A DNA stretch of 64,000 bases from Bacteroidota bacterium (GCA_003389385.1 QQVM01000004.1:62001-126000), one strand, 5' to 3'; numbered from the stretch's first letter, positions 1 to 9,366 are shown. Program-made: numbers and translations. The notes: generated from the letters alone by a model not told the origin.

Positions 1-67
1 CGGACTTTAGAAAGACATAGTATTCAGCTAAGATTAATAATAGAAATAACAGAGAAAGGAGTGAGCA

Positions 68-637
68 ATGCGGATCGCTAAAAATTTTGCAAAACATGTA
101 TTCTGCCTGGAAGGTGATTGGGATAAAGACTTGAGGAAAAAGTCAAGCGTAGGGGCAGCCCTTGATTTTCTTCAAACTAACTGCGACATCAAGTACATCC
201 ATAAAAGCTGTGGCACCAAAGAAAATCTCATGTACTATCTTTCCAGATGGAAACAGAAAAGGTACAAGGATTACACCATATGTTACCTCGCCTTTCACGG
301 ACATCCGGAAATAATTGAGGTGGGAAATGAACACGTGGATCTCACAGAACTCGCCGATATTCTGAACGGATCTTGTGTGAACAAAATCATCCACTTCGGT
401 TCATGTAATACGCTTGATACTGATGAAAAAAAAGTGAGAAAATTTCTGGACACCACTCAGGCTTTGTGTGTGTGCGGCTTCAGGACTGACATAGAGTTTC
501 TGGAAAGTTCAGTCTTCGACATGTTACTCATGCAGAAGTTTCAGCAGTATAAAGATATTAAGGCTGTTGATCGTGACCTCAAGAAGAATTACCGCAAACT
601 GATAACCAAACTGGATTTCCGCCTTATGTACAATTGA
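68..637 (+). CDS. Small protein with caspase-like His/Cys pattern
   Basis: This 189-residue protein has no signal peptide or membrane segment and should be cytoplasmic. I do not recognise a characterised family; it may belong to DUF6642, which I recall only from memory. A hydrophobic strand ends in Phe-His-Gly-His (His77) and a second hydrophobic strand ends in Gly-Ser-Cys (Cys113). That order and spacing are what caspase and CHAT-like peptidases show around their catalytic dyad. The length is close to a bare peptidase domain, with no fused sensor. The ATG at 68 is preceded by AAAGGAG at 55-61, a good ribosome binding site by this genome's standards. Acylphosphatase follows 23 nt downstream. 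Protease activity is inferred, not shown. Confidence 0.72.
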   Translation: MRIAKNFAKHVFCLEGDWDKDLRKKSSVGAALDFLQTNCDIKYIHKSCGTKENLMYYLSRWKQKRYKDYTICYLAFHGHPEIIEVGNEHVDLTELADILNGSCVNKIIHFGSCNTLDTDEKKVRKFLDTTQALCVCGFRTDIEFLESSVFDMLLMQKFQQYKDIKAVDRDLKKNYRKLITKLDFRLMYN

Positions 638-660
638 TCAGTGCCCTTTAAAAATTTCAG

Positions 661-933
661 ATGAGATCAGTGAAACTGAAAATTTACGGTAAAGTACAGG
701 GTGTGTATTTCAGGGTTCACACTCAGGAAAACGCACGGCAACTTTCGCTGAACGGATACGTTAAAAACTGTCCTGATGGAACAGTTGAAGCATTGGCAGA
801 AGGCGATGATAAGAATGTGGAGGCTTTCATAGAATGGTGCAGAAAAGGCCCGATTGAAGCATCTGTCCTGAGGGTGGATATTCACGAAAGTACGGTGAAA
901 AATTACTCCGGCTTCGCAATTCTGAGAGACTGA
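661..933 (+). CDS. acyP: Acylphosphatase
   Basis: A 90-residue protein of normal acylphosphatase length that hydrolyses carboxyl-phosphate bonds in small metabolites in the cytoplasm. The signature loop GKVQGVYFR near residues 10-18 contains the phosphate-binding Arg18, and GYVKN near residue 32-36 supplies the catalytic Asn. The usual alpha/beta sandwich order is visible up to the terminal strand. It starts 23 nt after the upstream gene and may be co-transcribed with it; the flippase gene follows after 75 nt. Nothing is unusual about it. Confidence 0.93.
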   Translation: MRSVKLKIYGKVQGVYFRVHTQENARQLSLNGYVKNCPDGTVEALAEGDDKNVEAFIEWCRKGPIEASVLRVDIHESTVKNYSGFAILRD

Positions 934-1008
934 ATTTGTGACATTTGACAGGGCATTTGTTTGCTTTGCCTTGGATGCCTGCCACTTCAGGCGATATCCT
1001 GAACATTT

Positions 1009-2493
1009 ATGTCTGTACTGAGAAAGCTGGCGGGACAGACCGCCGTTTATGGTCTTAGCAGCATCATAGGAAGGTTTTTAAACTACCTTCTGGTACCACT
1101 TTACACCAGGATTTTCGATACAGCAGAATACGGAGTGGTGACCCAGCTCTATGCTTACGTTGCATTCTTAAACATCATCTTTACTTACGGAATGGAGACT
1201 GCTTTCTTCCGTTTCTTTCAAACGGAAAAAGGAAATAAGCGGGTTTATTCCACGGCCTTGTCCTCCATAGCTCTTACTTCAATTATATTTTCTATTGCGA
1301 TCATTCTTTTTTCACCCGGAATCGCATCCGTCATTTCTTTGAATGGCTCACATGGTGGAAAGCTTGAAACTTACCTTCTTTGTTTTGCGGGCATACTCGC
1401 CTTTGACGCGCTCACTGCAATTCCGTTTGCACGCCTGAGGCAACAAAACAAGGCTTTGAAATTTGCTTCATTCAAGCTCTTCAATATCGTGCTGAACATC
1501 GGACTGAACTTGTTCTTTCTGGTACTGTGTCCTCATTTGCATGAAAGCGGATATCAGGCCGCCTGGCTGAGCAGTATTTACTCACCATCAGTCGGAGTGG
1601 GCTACATATTCCTTTCGAATCTGATTTCAAGTGCGCTCACATTGATTTTACTTTTACCCGGCTTGAAAGAAATTCGGTTTGGAATTGACATCCGGCTGTG
1701 GAAGCAAATGCTTTTGTATTCTCTTCCGCTGATGGTCGGTGGAATGGCAGGGATGGTCAACGAAACAATTGACAGAATTCTCATTCCTTACCTGATCAGC
1801 GACCAGTCTTCCGCAATGTCGCAACTGGGTATTTACGGAGCATGCTACAAGCTTTCGATTTTGATGACTCTTTTCATACAAACATTCCGTTATGCCGCAG
1901 AGCCTTTCTTCTTCAGCCAAAGCCAGGAGGAAAGCTCAGGAAAGATTTATGCTATGGTCATGAAATGGTTTGTAATTGTATGCTCTTTTATCTTCCTGGC
2001 GGTCTGGATGTACATAGACCTTGTGAAATATTTCATCGGAGAAGAGTTCAGGCAGGGATTGCATGTGGTTCCGGTACTTTTAGTGGCAAATCTCTTTCTT
2101 GGGGTTTATTATAATCTTTCTATCTGGTATAAGCTCAGCGGCAAAACAAGTTGGGGTGTATGGCTTGCACTGGGCGGTGCAGGAATTACTCTCTTGTTTA
2201 ACTTCATGCTCATTCCTGTACTTGGATATGCAGGCGCGGCATGGACTACGCTGATTTGTTATTTCTTGATGATGACAGGTGCGTATTTCTCCGGTCAAAA
2301 GTTTTATCCGATACCCTATCAGGTCAAAAACATTTCTGCATATTTCATTCTCGCGCTAAGTTTATTCTTAGCGAGTGAATTTTTACGGCATTCACTTTCA
2401 GTTTCAGGCTTTGTATTGTACGCTGTTAATACGGTCATTTTGCTTCTCTACCTTTTCATTGTTTACCACAAAGAAGCACGGAAAAATGGTTAA
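1009..2493 (+). CDS. MOP-superfamily polysaccharide flippase
   Basis: A 494-residue inner-membrane protein with about fourteen hydrophobic helices spread along its length. It resembles the oligosaccharide flippases (Wzx/MurJ-like, polysaccharide biosynthesis family). The N-terminal amphipathic stretch followed by a first helix with [10 protein letters not shown] is typical of these carriers, which move lipid-linked sugars across the inner membrane. The substrate cannot be read from sequence. It heads a same-strand run with dUTPase, a sugar nucleotidyltransferase, a TPR lipoprotein, a DUF4292 lipoprotein and an EnvC-like protein, an order I recall being shared by many Bacteroidota. The context favours a role in cell-envelope polysaccharide assembly. 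Confidence 0.88.
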   Translation: MSVLRKLAGQTAVYGLSSIIGRFLNYLLVPLYTRIFDTAEYGVVTQLYAYVAFLNIIFTYGMETAFFRFFQTEKGNKRVYSTALSSIALTSIIFSIAIILFSPGIASVISLNGSHGGKLETYLLCFAGILAFDALTAIPFARLRQQNKALKFASFKLFNIVLNIGLNLFFLVLCPHLHESGYQAAWLSSIYSPSVGVGYIFLSNLISSALTLILLLPGLKEIRFGIDIRLWKQMLLYSLPLMVGGMAGMVNETIDRILIPYLISDQSSAMSQLGIYGACYKLSILMTLFIQTFRYAAEPFFFSQSQEESSGKIYAMVMKWFVIVCSFIFLAVWMYIDLVKYFIGEEFRQGLHVVPVLLVANLFLGVYYNLSIWYKLSGKTSWGVWLALGGAGITLLFNFMLIPVLGYAGAAWTTLICYFLMMTGAYFSGQKFYPIPYQVKNISAYFILALSLFLASEFLRHSLSVSGFVLYAVNTVILLLYLFIVYHKEARKNG

Positions 2494-2561
2494 CTTCGCG
2501 GGGTTTTCCGGCAATCGGGAAGTCCAACTTTGCAATCAAATTTGAACTAATATTTCAATCG

Positions 2562-2993
2562 ATGAAAATTAAAATTAAGAATAATTCTTCCCATGCATTA
2601 CCTGCATACGAAACAGAACACGCTGCAGGAATGGATCTGAGAGCAAACTTGAGTGAAGCGATAATCATTGAACCGATGGAAAGGGCTCTTGTTCCCACCG
2701 GACTCTTTCTTGAAATTCCTCCGGGATTCGAAGCTCAGGTCAGGCCCAGAAGCGGACTTGCCGCTAAAAAAGGCGTCACGGTGTTAAATTCACCCGGCAC
2801 AATCGATGCAGACTACAGGGGGGAAGTAAAAGTGATACTTGTGAATCTCAGCAGGGAGACTTTCACTGTGAATGACGGGGAAAGGATTGCCCAGTTGGTG
2901 GTTGCGCCTCATGCTAAAGTAGAATGGGAAAACGGCATCGAGCTCAGCGAGACATCAAGAGGAAGCGGAGGTTTCGGCAGCACCGGCTCATAA
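2562..2993 (+). CDS. dut: dUTP diphosphatase
   Basis: A 143-residue trimeric-type dUTPase that converts dUTP to dUMP and pyrophosphate, keeping uracil out of DNA and feeding dTMP synthesis. All five family motifs are present in order: AGMDLRA (motif 1), RPRSGLA (motif 2), the uracil-binding hairpin with [10 protein letters not shown] (motif 3), RIAQLVV (motif 4) and the Gly-rich tail [10 protein letters not shown] (motif 5). The length is standard. It lies 68 nt after the flippase gene and 34 nt before the nucleotidyltransferase gene on the same strand, so all three are probably co-transcribed. Confidence 0.97.
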   Translation: MKIKIKNNSSHALPAYETEHAAGMDLRANLSEAIIIEPMERALVPTGLFLEIPPGFEAQVRPRSGLAAKKGVTVLNSPGTIDADYRGEVKVILVNLSRETFTVNDGERIAQLVVAPHAKVEWENGIELSETSRGSGGFGSTGS

Positions 2994-3027
2994 AATTTAA
3001 CCTTATGCAACATCATTTTATATCATT

Positions 3028-4029
3028 ATGAAAATTATTGTTCCAATGGCGGGTATGGGGAAGAGAATGAGACCTCATACGCTTACTGTTCCCAAACCGC
3101 TGATTCCTGTGGCGGGAAAACCAATTGTACAGTGGCTTGTTGAAGACATTACCAAGATGTGCAATGAGAAAGTTGATGAGATAGCATATATCATAGGCGA
3201 TTTCGGCAAGGAAGTTGAAAATGATCTTCTTAGAATCGCAGCAAGTCTGGGTGCAAAAGGAAGCATATACTATCAGGATGAGCCACTTGGAACGGCGCAT
3301 GCAATAATGTGCGCTAAGGATTCGTTGAAAGGAAAAGTGATTGTGGCTTTTGCTGACACATTGTTTCGTGCTGACTTTAAAATCGACAGCGAGATGGACG
3401 GTGTGATCTGGGTGAGCAGAATTGATGATCCAAAAATGTTCGGAGTGGTGAAACTTGATAATGACGGAGTAATCACTGATTTCGTTGAAAAGCCTCAGGA
3501 ATTCATTTCAGACCTTGCCATTATCGGTATTTATTATTTCAGAGATGGAGATTATCTTAGGTCCGAGCTTCAATATTTGCTTGACAATAACATCAGGGAA
3601 AAAGGGGAATATCAACTAACAAATGCCCTTGAGAACATGAAAAAGAAAGGTACTCGCTTTGTTCCCGGCAAGGTGGATGAATGGCTTGACTGCGGAAACA
3701 AAGACGCCACGGTTTATACCAATAAAAGAGTGCTTGAAATCCACAAGGACAATAACATGGTGGCCGCATCAGCTAAGCTTCATAATTCAGTAATTATTCC
3801 TCCCTGTTTTGTCGGCGATTCGGTGGAACTTGTCAATACTGTACTCGGTCCTCACGTTTCTATCGGCAGTAACTCGAAGGTTCAAAATTCCGTAATCTCG
3901 AACAGCATCATTCAATCGAACACAAGCATACAGAACAGTATCTTGGACAACTCAATGATCGGACATTATTCAGAATTCGTTAATAAGCCCGAACAAGTAA
4001 GTCTGAGTGATTATTCATCCAGCAGGTAA
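3028..4029 (+). CDS. Sugar-1-phosphate nucleotidyltransferase
   Basis: A 333-residue nucleotidyltransferase of the RmlA/GlmU class that makes a nucleotide-activated sugar from a sugar-1-phosphate and an NTP. The N-terminus carries the nucleotide-binding signature GMGKRMRPHT followed by Pro-Lys-Pro. The mid-region contains the sugar-binding segments around the FVEKPQ strand and the WLDCGN loop. From about residue 245 the chain turns into short hexapeptide-like repeats rich in Ile, Val, Asn and Ser, a left-handed beta-helix, but I see no clear acetyltransferase motif. The sugar specificity (glucose, mannose or other) is undetermined. Its neighbours suggest envelope glycan synthesis. Confidence 0.9.
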   Translation: MKIIVPMAGMGKRMRPHTLTVPKPLIPVAGKPIVQWLVEDITKMCNEKVDEIAYIIGDFGKEVENDLLRIAASLGAKGSIYYQDEPLGTAHAIMCAKDSLKGKVIVAFADTLFRADFKIDSEMDGVIWVSRIDDPKMFGVVKLDNDGVITDFVEKPQEFISDLAIIGIYYFRDGDYLRSELQYLLDNNIREKGEYQLTNALENMKKKGTRFVPGKVDEWLDCGNKDATVYTNKRVLEIHKDNNMVAASAKLHNSVIIPPCFVGDSVELVNTVLGPHVSIGSNSKVQNSVISNSIIQSNTSIQNSILDNSMIGHYSEFVNKPEQVSLSDYSSSR

Positions 4030-4064
4030 GTCTTTTCTTATTCCTGCAACAGATCTGCAACAGA

Positions 4065-5795
4065 ATGTTTAAAGTGAAATATTTATTGTTTATGCTGCCC
4101 CTGATCTGGTCATGCAAAAGCAGTCAGACTAGCCCCACACCGGCAGTAAAGAAAAGCACTCTGAGTGAAAGCCAGCGGGCAGACGTCACTCATGTATTCT
4201 TCAACGCAAACAAGGAAAAGATCCTTGGAAACCTGAACAATGCAGCCAGCCTTTTTGCAGAAGTGATCCGAAAAGATCCTTCCAATGCTGCAGCCATGTA
4301 TGAGTTGGCGAATATTTATGTGGAACAGAAAAAATATGCTGATGCTCTCTATTTTGCCAAAACTGCATGGCAGATTGACTCAAAAAATATCTGGTATTCT
4401 CTGAGTTACGCAGATATTCTGGAAAAGAACAGGAAGTTCGACGAAGCTGCTAACGTGCTGAACCAACTCGTGAAGGACTATCCAGAACGGATTGACTTTT
4501 ATTATGAACATGCTTCAGCATTGATCTATGCCGAAAAGTTAAATGAAGCGATTAAGGTGTATGATAAAGTTGAGGAGAAGTCCGGTATTTCCAAGGAGGT
4601 GAGTTTGCAAAAAGCTCGCCTGTATCAACGACTCAATAAAAATGACAAAGCAATTGCTGAGCTTCAGAAGCTGATAGACTCGAATCCTTCCGATGCACAG
4701 TCATACGGCATGCTTGCCGAAATGTACCAGAGCATGGGCGAGAAACAGAAAGCGCTGGACACTTATAATAAAATACTGAAGGTTGATCCTAACAATCCGT
4801 ATATCCATTTATCTCTTGCTGATTTCTACCGCAGCAATGGTGAGAAAGAAAAATCGGTTGAGCAATTGAAACTCGCATTTGCCAATAAGGAGCTGGATAT
4901 CGAGACAAAGATCAGCATTCTTGTTTCCTATTATGCACTGATAGAATTGCATCCTGAGCTTCGCGATCAGGCAATGGATATGGTTCAGCTGCTTGTGGAA
5001 TCACATCCGTCTGAACCAAGAGCTTTTGCTGTTCAAGGCGATTTTCTTAGTCAGGACAATAAACCCATGGAAGCTCTTGCAGCCTATAGAAAAGCAAAAG
5101 ATCTGGGGTCAAAAGATTTTCTGGTGTACAGCAGAATTCTGTACCTGGAATCACAGGTGGAAGATTGGGATAATATGCTGAAAGACGGAGAAGAGACGAT
5201 CAGCCTTTTTCCGGATCAGCCTTTGGCTTATTTTTTTACCGGTCTTGCACACATGCAGAAGAAAAGCTACGCTGAAGCAGTGACAGTCCTGAATCGCGGA
5301 GTGAAAATGGTGGTAGACAATGCTTCACTTGAAGAACAGTTTTTTGCAAGTTTGGGAGACGGATATCAGGAGTTGAAGGACTTCAAAAAATCAGAGGAGA
5401 ATTACGAGAAGGCCCTTGAGATCAATCCAAACAATGCGAACGTGTTGAATAACTACGCGTATTATCTTTCCCTGCGTGGAGAGAAACTAATGAAAGCAGA
5501 GGAAATGTCGAAATTATCCAATGAACTGGAACCTGAACAGCCTTCTTACCAGGATACCTACGGCTGGGTTATGTTCAAGATGGGAAAATACAAAGAAGCT
5601 GAAAAATGGATCGCCATGTCACTGAAGAATTCGAAGGACAGCAGTGCCACTGTACTTGAGCATTACGGCGATGTCCTTTACAAAATTGGCGATACAAGCA
5701 AAGCGATGGAGTACTGGCAAAAGGCCCGGCAGGCAGGAGATGGTGCCTCAGAGTTTCTGGAAAGAAAAATTCTTGAGAAAACTTACCTGGAATAA
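4065..5795 (+). CDS. TPR repeat lipoprotein
   Basis: A 576-residue lipoprotein. The N-terminus is a short hydrophobic signal ending in LIWSC, a lipobox that puts the lipidated Cys near residue 17. The rest is almost entirely tetratricopeptide repeats, visible as recurring 34-residue units of the type A-x-x-x-Y-x-K-A-x-x-x-x-P-x-N from about residue 50 to the C-terminus. TPR arrays are protein-interaction scaffolds, so this is likely a periplasm-facing adaptor. It is followed 43 nt later by a DUF4292 lipoprotein and then an EnvC-like factor. I infer a role in envelope or peptidoglycan-associated assembly from this order only. Confidence 0.88.
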   Translation: MFKVKYLLFMLPLIWSCKSSQTSPTPAVKKSTLSESQRADVTHVFFNANKEKILGNLNNAASLFAEVIRKDPSNAAAMYELANIYVEQKKYADALYFAKTAWQIDSKNIWYSLSYADILEKNRKFDEAANVLNQLVKDYPERIDFYYEHASALIYAEKLNEAIKVYDKVEEKSGISKEVSLQKARLYQRLNKNDKAIAELQKLIDSNPSDAQSYGMLAEMYQSMGEKQKALDTYNKILKVDPNNPYIHLSLADFYRSNGEKEKSVEQLKLAFANKELDIETKISILVSYYALIELHPELRDQAMDMVQLLVESHPSEPRAFAVQGDFLSQDNKPMEALAAYRKAKDLGSKDFLVYSRILYLESQVEDWDNMLKDGEETISLFPDQPLAYFFTGLAHMQKKSYAEAVTVLNRGVKMVVDNASLEEQFFASLGDGYQELKDFKKSEENYEKALEINPNNANVLNNYAYYLSLRGEKLMKAEEMSKLSNELEPEQPSYQDTYGWVMFKMGKYKEAEKWIAMSLKNSKDSSATVLEHYGDVLYKIGDTSKAMEYWQKARQAGDGASEFLERKILEKTYLE

Positions 5796-5838
5796 CACAG
5801 GTATTGGCAATTAAACATTCACAACAATCAGCTCAGAA

Positions 5839-6672
5839 TTGAACTCTATTTCCTTCAAATTCTTTTGTTGCTTTTTTATCCCGGTCTTGTTGTTGCTTTC
5901 CGCCTGCAAGACGACCAGAAAGGTTGTTGAGGTCCATCCTGTTTCGGTCAAACTCAAAGGTGCAGATGTCATCCAGGTATTTGACAGCGTGATGCAGTAT
6001 TCATTCAATTATGAATATCTAAGTGCAAAAGCTTCTGTAGACTACACAGATAAAAAAGGAGAAACCAAATCATTTGATGTAAACCTCCGGGTTCGAAAAG
6101 ATAGTGCGATTTGGGTGAACATCACTCCATTGCTGGGAATTGAAGTGGCAAGAGTTCTTATTCGAAAGGACAGTATTATGGTGCTCGACCGGGTGAACAA
6201 AGTCTGCATGAGAAGAAGCTTTGATTTCCTTGAAGAGATGTTCAAAAGCAAAATCAGCTTTGAAATTCTGCAGGCTTTGATTGTAGGTAATTACTTTCCT
6301 TATCAGAAAAGCGAGAAGATAAAGTCTCTTTACGAGGAAGATCCTTACGTAATTCTGAGTACTCTCAATAAAAGACAGACGAAAAGAATTCAGGAAGAGA
6401 AGGATCCAACCAAACCAATCATTCAGGACTTCTGGATTGACGGCAACTACAGAATCGTGAAGTCCAGGATTACGGACGAGAAAGTGGATCGGTGGCTTGA
6501 AGCCAGTTATAAAAATTTCAGGGAGGTGAGCGGGTATTTATTCCCTGGCAATATGGTAATGACGATTTCCGGATCGAGTCCGACAATCATGAGTATCGCC
6601 TACAGCAAAGTTAGCACCGGCGAGGCTCTCAGCATGCCTTTCACCGTTCCGGAAAAGTACGAAATGAAGTAA
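5839..6672 (+). CDS. DUF4292 family lipoprotein
   Basis: A 277-residue lipoprotein matching the DUF4292 family, which I recall as common in Bacteroidota and located next to TPR and EnvC-like genes as here. The signal peptide ends in the lipobox LLSAC with the Cys near residue 23. The mature part is predicted beta-rich, with regularly spaced amphipathic strands that resemble LolA/LolB-type lipid-binding folds. A lipoprotein-handling role is therefore possible but unproven. The start codon is TTG at 5839. There is an in-frame stop at 5812 and no ATG or GTG that would keep the signal peptide, so the TTG is the best choice. Confidence 0.85.
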   Translation: MNSISFKFFCCFFIPVLLLLSACKTTRKVVEVHPVSVKLKGADVIQVFDSVMQYSFNYEYLSAKASVDYTDKKGETKSFDVNLRVRKDSAIWVNITPLLGIEVARVLIRKDSIMVLDRVNKVCMRRSFDFLEEMFKSKISFEILQALIVGNYFPYQKSEKIKSLYEEDPYVILSTLNKRQTKRIQEEKDPTKPIIQDFWIDGNYRIVKSRITDEKVDRWLEASYKNFREVSGYLFPGNMVMTISGSSPTIMSIAYSKVSTGEALSMPFTVPEKYEMK

Positions 6673-6786
6673 TTTCTGGTTGCCGTTCCGAAACTCCTCC
6701 GTACCTTCATCTTTCACGGAAATCCATAACTTTTTCGGAAAAATTCCGTTAGAGGTAATCCCTACCTCAAAGCTTGGTGGCTATAA

Positions 6787-8094
6787 ATGCGAGTAAGAAA
6801 TAAAATATCAGGTCAGGTTCAGTCAGGTCAACATTTAATTTTGATGTTGACATTGGCGTTTTGTGCCTTTTTAATTGACACTGTTGCACTTGCCCAGTCA
6901 AAGAGGGAACTCGAAAAGAAGAAAGAAAAGCTGAATAAAGAGATCGCTTACACCAACCAGCTGCTCAGCCAGACTAAAAAGAACAAGTCTGCATCCATGA
7001 ATCAGCTGGTTACTCTGAACAGAAAAATTACTCAGAGAAAAGAATTAATTTCTACGATCAATTCTGAAATTTCAGTTGTTGACACTGAGATGAAGCAGGT
7101 GAGCACAGATATAGAAAACATCAACAGTAATCTTGAAAAGCTCAAAAAGCAATATGCAGAAATGGCGTATTATGCTTACAAGAACCAGAATACCTATTCC
7201 ACAATCATGTTTGTGCTTTCTGCAGAAGATTTCAACCAAGCATGGAAGAGGATGAAATATCTGAGAACACTGAGTGATTACAGGGTTCAGCAGAGAAATC
7301 TCATCATAAAACTACAGGACTCTCTCAGTGGCCAAAAAGCAGCCTTGCTCAATGTTAAGCAAAACAAGGTTCAGCTGCTTGCTCAGGAAGAAAAACAAAA
7401 GCAGCAACTTGACAAGGAGAAGAAAGACCAGGTCCTGATGCTCAACAATCTGACCCAGAGAGAAAAAAAGCTCAGGACTGACCTGAAAGAAAAACAGAGG
7501 CAGGAGCAGGTACTTGCAGCAAAAATCGAATCCATCATTCGACGGGAAATTCAGTTGGCACAGGAAGCAGCCAGAAAGAAAGCTGCATCGAGTGTAAGTG
7601 CGGATGCTTCCAAACGAAAGATTGAAAGTCCGGCTTCAGCTTCATCCGCGCTTACGGCTACGCCTGAAGCCATCAGGCTCAGCAATGATTTCGAAAGCAA
7701 TAAAGGAAGCCTGCCCTGGCCGGTCGAACAAGGTTTTATAAGCAGCCGTTTCGGAAAGCATCCACATCCGGTATGGAGAGATGTGGTGTTGAATAATAAT
7801 GGTATTGACATAAAATCATCCAAAGGCGCAAGAGCCAGAACTGTGTTTGAGGGAAAAGTTCTTCGCGTAATCATGGTGATGGACAAATACGCCGTACTGA
7901 TTCAACACGGTGAGTATTTCACGCTTTATTCAAACCTGAATGAAGTGTATGTAAAAGCGGGTGATAAAGTCATCACCAAACAGGTGCTCGGACTCGTTCA
8001 TACCAACGAAGACGACGGGAAAACGGAACTTCATCTGGAAATCTGGAAAGGCAGTTCGAAAATGGACCCTGAAAGCTGGCTGGCGCGCAGATAA
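6787..8094 (+). CDS. EnvC-like murein hydrolase activator (coiled coil plus LytM domain)
   Basis: A 435-residue exported protein. A signal segment is followed by a long Lys/Glu/Gln-rich coiled coil (about residues 35-260), a low-complexity linker, and a C-terminal LytM/M23 domain (about residues 310-430). The architecture is that of EnvC, which activates periplasmic N-acetylmuramyl amidases at the septum. The metal site looks degenerate: the usual H-x-x-x-D is N-x-x-x-D in NNGID, and the usual H-x-H near the end reads E-L-H. That supports a catalytically inactive activator rather than an endopeptidase. TatA follows 30 nt downstream. In other bacteria the partner amidases are often Tat substrates, which makes the adjacency suggestive. 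Confidence 0.9.
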   Translation: MRVRNKISGQVQSGQHLILMLTLAFCAFLIDTVALAQSKRELEKKKEKLNKEIAYTNQLLSQTKKNKSASMNQLVTLNRKITQRKELISTINSEISVVDTEMKQVSTDIENINSNLEKLKKQYAEMAYYAYKNQNTYSTIMFVLSAEDFNQAWKRMKYLRTLSDYRVQQRNLIIKLQDSLSGQKAALLNVKQNKVQLLAQEEKQKQQLDKEKKDQVLMLNNLTQREKKLRTDLKEKQRQEQVLAAKIESIIRREIQLAQEAARKKAASSVSADASKRKIESPASASSALTATPEAIRLSNDFESNKGSLPWPVEQGFISSRFGKHPHPVWRDVVLNNNGIDIKSSKGARARTVFEGKVLRVIMVMDKYAVLIQHGEYFTLYSNLNEVYVKAGDKVITKQVLGLVHTNEDDGKTELHLEIWKGSSKMDPESWLARR

Positions 8095-8124
8095 GACGAA
8101 GAGTTAATTTCTCAATTTCAATTC

Positions 8125-8325
8125 ATGAATACTGGACATTTGCTGTTCATAGGCGGATTGGGCACAGGTGAGATTGTCCTGATTGTTTTATTGCTGATTT
8201 TTTTCTTCGGAGCGAAGAAGATACCGGATTTGGCAAGAGGACTTGGAAAAGGAATTAAAGAATTCAAAGACGCCAAGAATGGTGTCGAATCTGCAGACAA
8301 GGAGAAGTTAAAGGATTCTGATTAG
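8125..8325 (+). CDS. tatA: Twin-arginine translocase subunit TatA/TatE
   Basis: A 66-residue TatA-type subunit of the Sec-independent twin-arginine export pathway for folded proteins. One N-terminal membrane helix (about residues 10-28) is followed by the hinge [17 protein letters not shown] and a charged amphipathic helix with a short acidic-basic tail. This is the canonical TatA plan and length. It is the last gene of the envelope run. No tatC is present in the window, so the pathway's other component must lie elsewhere. Confidence 0.94.
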   Translation: MNTGHLLFIGGLGTGEIVLIVLLLIFFFGAKKIPDLARGLGKGIKEFKDAKNGVESADKEKLKDSD

Positions 8326-8329
8326 AGAA

Positions 8330-8590
8330 TTAACCTTTCGTAGATCTGATTCTTTCTATTAGTCCGACCGGAATGGATTCAGAATATTTTAGTAGAATCG
8401 ACATGTCGTGGTTTTCGAGCGCGCTCCAAATGCGTTTGCCTTTCTGTACGCTGATGAAGTAAATTTCTTTTAAGACAGGATTTGTTTTTTGAAGCTTGTC
8501 CACGAAGATCCAGCCTACTTTCCTCTTGTTGTTCTTAAGGTAAAGGGTCGAAATTTTATTCAGGTGAGGTGTAATTTCATCAAATCCCAT
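8330..8590 (-). CDS. Hypothetical protein, second gene of an overlapping pair
   Basis: An 86-residue protein of unknown function, rich in Lys, Ile and aromatic residues and predicted to be a small alpha/beta cytoplasmic protein. I place the start at the ATG at 8590, giving MGFDEIT. The longer reading to 8689 begins with a run of Lys, Ser and Thr that is the shadow of the upstream gene. The start overlaps the last 11 nt of the upstream gene, indicating translational coupling. The gene converges on tatA with only a few bases between their stops. I do not recognise the family. Confidence 0.62.
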   Translation of the reverse strand: MGFDEITPHLNKISTLYLKNNKRKVGWIFVDKLQKTNPVLKEIYFISVQKGKRIWSALENHDMSILLKYSESIPVGLIERIRSTKG

Positions 8591-8906
8591 ATTCGAGTTT
8601 TCTTGTAGTTGTGAAGTGTTGATAGATGGTCGAGACGATTTTTTCTTCGATGACCTCTTCTGCGCGCCTGTTGTTTTTGTTGTTTTCAATGGTGGCGGTT
8701 ATATCTATGCGGGTTAGGTTGTCTTCCACTTTGCTGAACCTGAAAATGATATTCCTTGAACTCCGAAACCAGTTTCCATTTTGAAAGGCTTGTAATTCGG
8801 GCAGTTTATCTTTTGATCCCACTACCACAAACCCGAGCCGGTCGAGCAGAGCTTTAAGTTTTTTAATTACGATGGGCATGGCATAGCCAACCAGCGCTGT
8901 TTCCAT
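8580..8906 (-). CDS. Hypothetical protein, first gene of an overlapping pair
   Basis: A 108-residue protein of unknown function. It begins with an amphipathic Lys/Leu helix and continues with alternating strands (FVVVGS, NIIFRFS, RIDITATI), then a Glu-rich helix. The pattern suggests a small compact alpha/beta domain with no signal or membrane segment. Its stop overlaps the start of the downstream partner by 11 nt in a different frame, so the two are probably made in equal amounts and may interact. I considered a frameshifted single gene but both parts look self-contained. Confidence 0.6.
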   Translation of the reverse strand: METALVGYAMPIVIKKLKALLDRLGFVVVGSKDKLPELQAFQNGNWFRSSRNIIFRFSKVEDNLTRIDITATIENNKNNRRAEEVIEEKIVSTIYQHFTTTRKLEYGI

Positions 8907-9366
8907 AGCTGTTATATGTTTAATTATTTTTTTGGAAATCCTTTATTCAGGTCGTGCTGATGGTGAGTTCAGCAAATAATCGGCAGAGACATATGCAAAC
9001 TAACCTGATTCAGTACCCTGTTCCATTTTATTCGGTAAATGCAGGCATGAATTCCACGAACGGCACATCCAAATTGGTTAAGTGAGGCACTCATGAGCCT
9101 TGAATGTATTTCAAAATGTAAGCGTATGTCAATTTGAGAAGTCTTTTTCAGCTCTTTTTCAACTTTGCGTATGACTTATCCAGAAAGTTTAGCATCCGGG
9201 TAGTTAATTCAAAAAAATCTGATCTTTATTAATCTGGATTATTGTGACAGATATAGGAGAAAAGATGAAATTCAACTGAATATGAGCATATCTTGTATGT
9301 ATGCTTAGTCTGAAATTTTATATTTGCCGGAACCGAAAGCTTATGTAGAATTTTAAATTGATTTGC
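8907..9366. other. 460-nt intergenic region
   Basis: This AT-rich stretch separates the divergent hypothetical pair and the lytic transglycosylase gene. I find no tRNA, long hairpin or convincing small ORF. The only signal I can support is a -7-like box upstream of the transglycosylase gene, listed separately. Most of the region is unexplained. Confidence 0.6.
9293..9326 (+). promoter_or_regulatory. Candidate Bacteroidota promoter for the lytic transglycosylase gene
   Basis: TATATTTG at 9319-9326 matches the -7 consensus TAnnTTTG of the Bacteroidota housekeeping sigma factor. A TTG at 9293-9295 could be the -33 element, but the 23-nt spacing is at the long end. The box lies 40 nt before the chosen ATG at 9367. 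Confidence 0.5.

Noticed and set aside
4040-4064. Short direct repeat CTGCAACAGA before the TPR gene
   Set aside because: Two imperfect copies of about ten bases in a short spacer are not distinguishable from chance.
8580-8689. The overlapping hypothetical pair as one frameshifted gene
   Set aside because: Both parts look self-contained, the second has a clean ATG inside the overlap, and coupled overlaps occur elsewhere in the window.
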